DNA from: REEB470 sp032117095
Lineage (GTDB): Bacteria; Bacillota; Bacilli; Paenibacillales; YIM-B00363
Direction: 5' to 3'
NCBI GenBank assembly: GCA_032117095.1
Contig: JAULZZ010000097.1
Span: 1 to 5,975 of the forward strand
DNA: 5,975 nt
Shown here: piece by piece, positions 5,552 through 5,975 of the stretch
Layout: the number at the start of each line of letters is the position of its first letter
Position numbering within the stretch: the first letter of the stretch is position 1
Notes under the pieces: model-generated
Told to the model about the DNA's origin: nothing
The model's input: the letters and a program-made list of their open reading frames with translations, nothing else
Databases searched by the model: none
Translations under genes and position numbers: made by a program

Positions 5552-5975
5552 GAGATGGATGAACGGTTGTTGCCGCTGGGAGAGAGTGACTTTGAAACGG
5601 TACGTCATGATCAATTTTACTATGTAGACAAAAGTATGTTTATACGGGAAGTATTGAGGGAAAGTGGCAAGGTACTCTTGATCCCCCGCCCAAGACGGTT
5701 TGGCAAAACACTCAATCTCTCCATGTTGCGGTACTATTTTGAACGCAGTGAAGCGTCACGCCAAGGGTTGTTCACGGATCTGGCGATCTGGCAACAAGAT
5801 GAGCAAATCCGGCAGTTGCAAGGCACGATGCCCGTCATCTTCGTTTCGTTCAAGGATGCCAAAGGAGCGACGTGGGACGATGTGTACAAAGAAGTCACGG
5901 CTCAAATTTCACGAGAATACATCCGGCACGAACCTTTTCTCGCCTCGATGACGTTTCATCGGAAAGAGAAGCAGG
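5549..5975 (+). CDS. AAA-ATPase-like protein (PD-(D/E)XK nuclease-associated family), N-terminal part
   Basis: The frame stays open to the window edge, giving 142 residues; family members usually run to about 500-600. The N-terminus shows the family pattern: LPLGESDFETVR, then QFYYVDKSMFI (22-32), then the modified Walker A strand and loop LLIPRPRRFGKTLNLSML (43-60) with the nucleotide-binding GKT at 52-54, and the later strand MPVIFVSFKDAKG (94-106). This is the AAA-ATPase-like type that in complete proteins is followed by a PD-(D/E)XK nuclease-like C-terminal domain. That domain is not visible here. The cellular role of the family is unsettled; its copies are often numerous and patchily distributed, consistent with defence or mobile-element biology. 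It has its own promoter and SD after a 380-nt gap, so it is probably not part of the OLE operon. Confidence 0.85.
   Translation, partial: MEMDERLLPLGESDFETVRHDQFYYVDKSMFIREVLRESGKVLLIPRPRRFGKTLNLSMLRYYFERSEASRQGLFTDLAIWQQDEQIRQLQGTMPVIFVSFKDAKGATWDDVYKEVTAQISREYIRHEPFLASMTFHRKEKQ

Overview
The window reads as the chromosome of a Gram-positive Bacillota bacterium, probably of the extremophile or anaerobe-related groups that carry OLE RNA. The main evidence is a roughly 680-nt, densely structured non-coding region (about 1044-1720) followed at once by a multi-TM protein of the OapA (OLE-associated protein) type, then dxs (1-deoxy-D-xylulose-5-phosphate synthase) and tlyA/yqxC (S4-domain rRNA methyltransferase). 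OLE - oapA - dxs - tlyA is the established gene order around OLE RNA in species such as Bacillus halodurans. Dxs and TlyA also look Bacillus-like residue by residue. The species cannot be named from this window.

Layout, all on the + strand: (1) 1-195, the 3' end of a small hydrophobic membrane protein; (2) 397-879, a 160-aa multi-TM protein whose C-terminal part is visibly paralogous to the first; (3) 880-1043, a spacer with a possible terminator hairpin and a good extended -10 promoter; (4) about 1044-1720, the OLE RNA, with many local stems and at least two long-range helices; (5) 1721-1826, an AT-rich linker; (6) oapA 1827-2441, dxs 2428-4314 (GTG start, overlapping oapA by 14 nt) and tlyA 4320-5168 (5 nt after dxs), a tightly packed operon; (7) 5169-5548, a 380-nt AT-rich non-coding gap; (8) 5549 to the window end, the N-terminal part of an AAA-ATPase-like/PD-(D/E)XK-type protein behind its own promoter and a strong Shine-Dalgarno.

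How the parts work together: the OLE RNA and OapA form a membrane-associated ribonucleoprotein, known from B. halodurans work to affect tolerance of cold, short-chain alcohols and Mg2+ stress. Co-transcription with dxs (isoprenoid precursors) and tlyA (rRNA 2'-O-methylation) is characteristic of this locus, but its reason is unresolved. The usual flanks (xseA/xseB/ispA upstream, argR/recN downstream) are missing here. Small membrane-protein paralogs and an AAA-ATPase stand in their place, so the OLE module is seen in a rearranged context.
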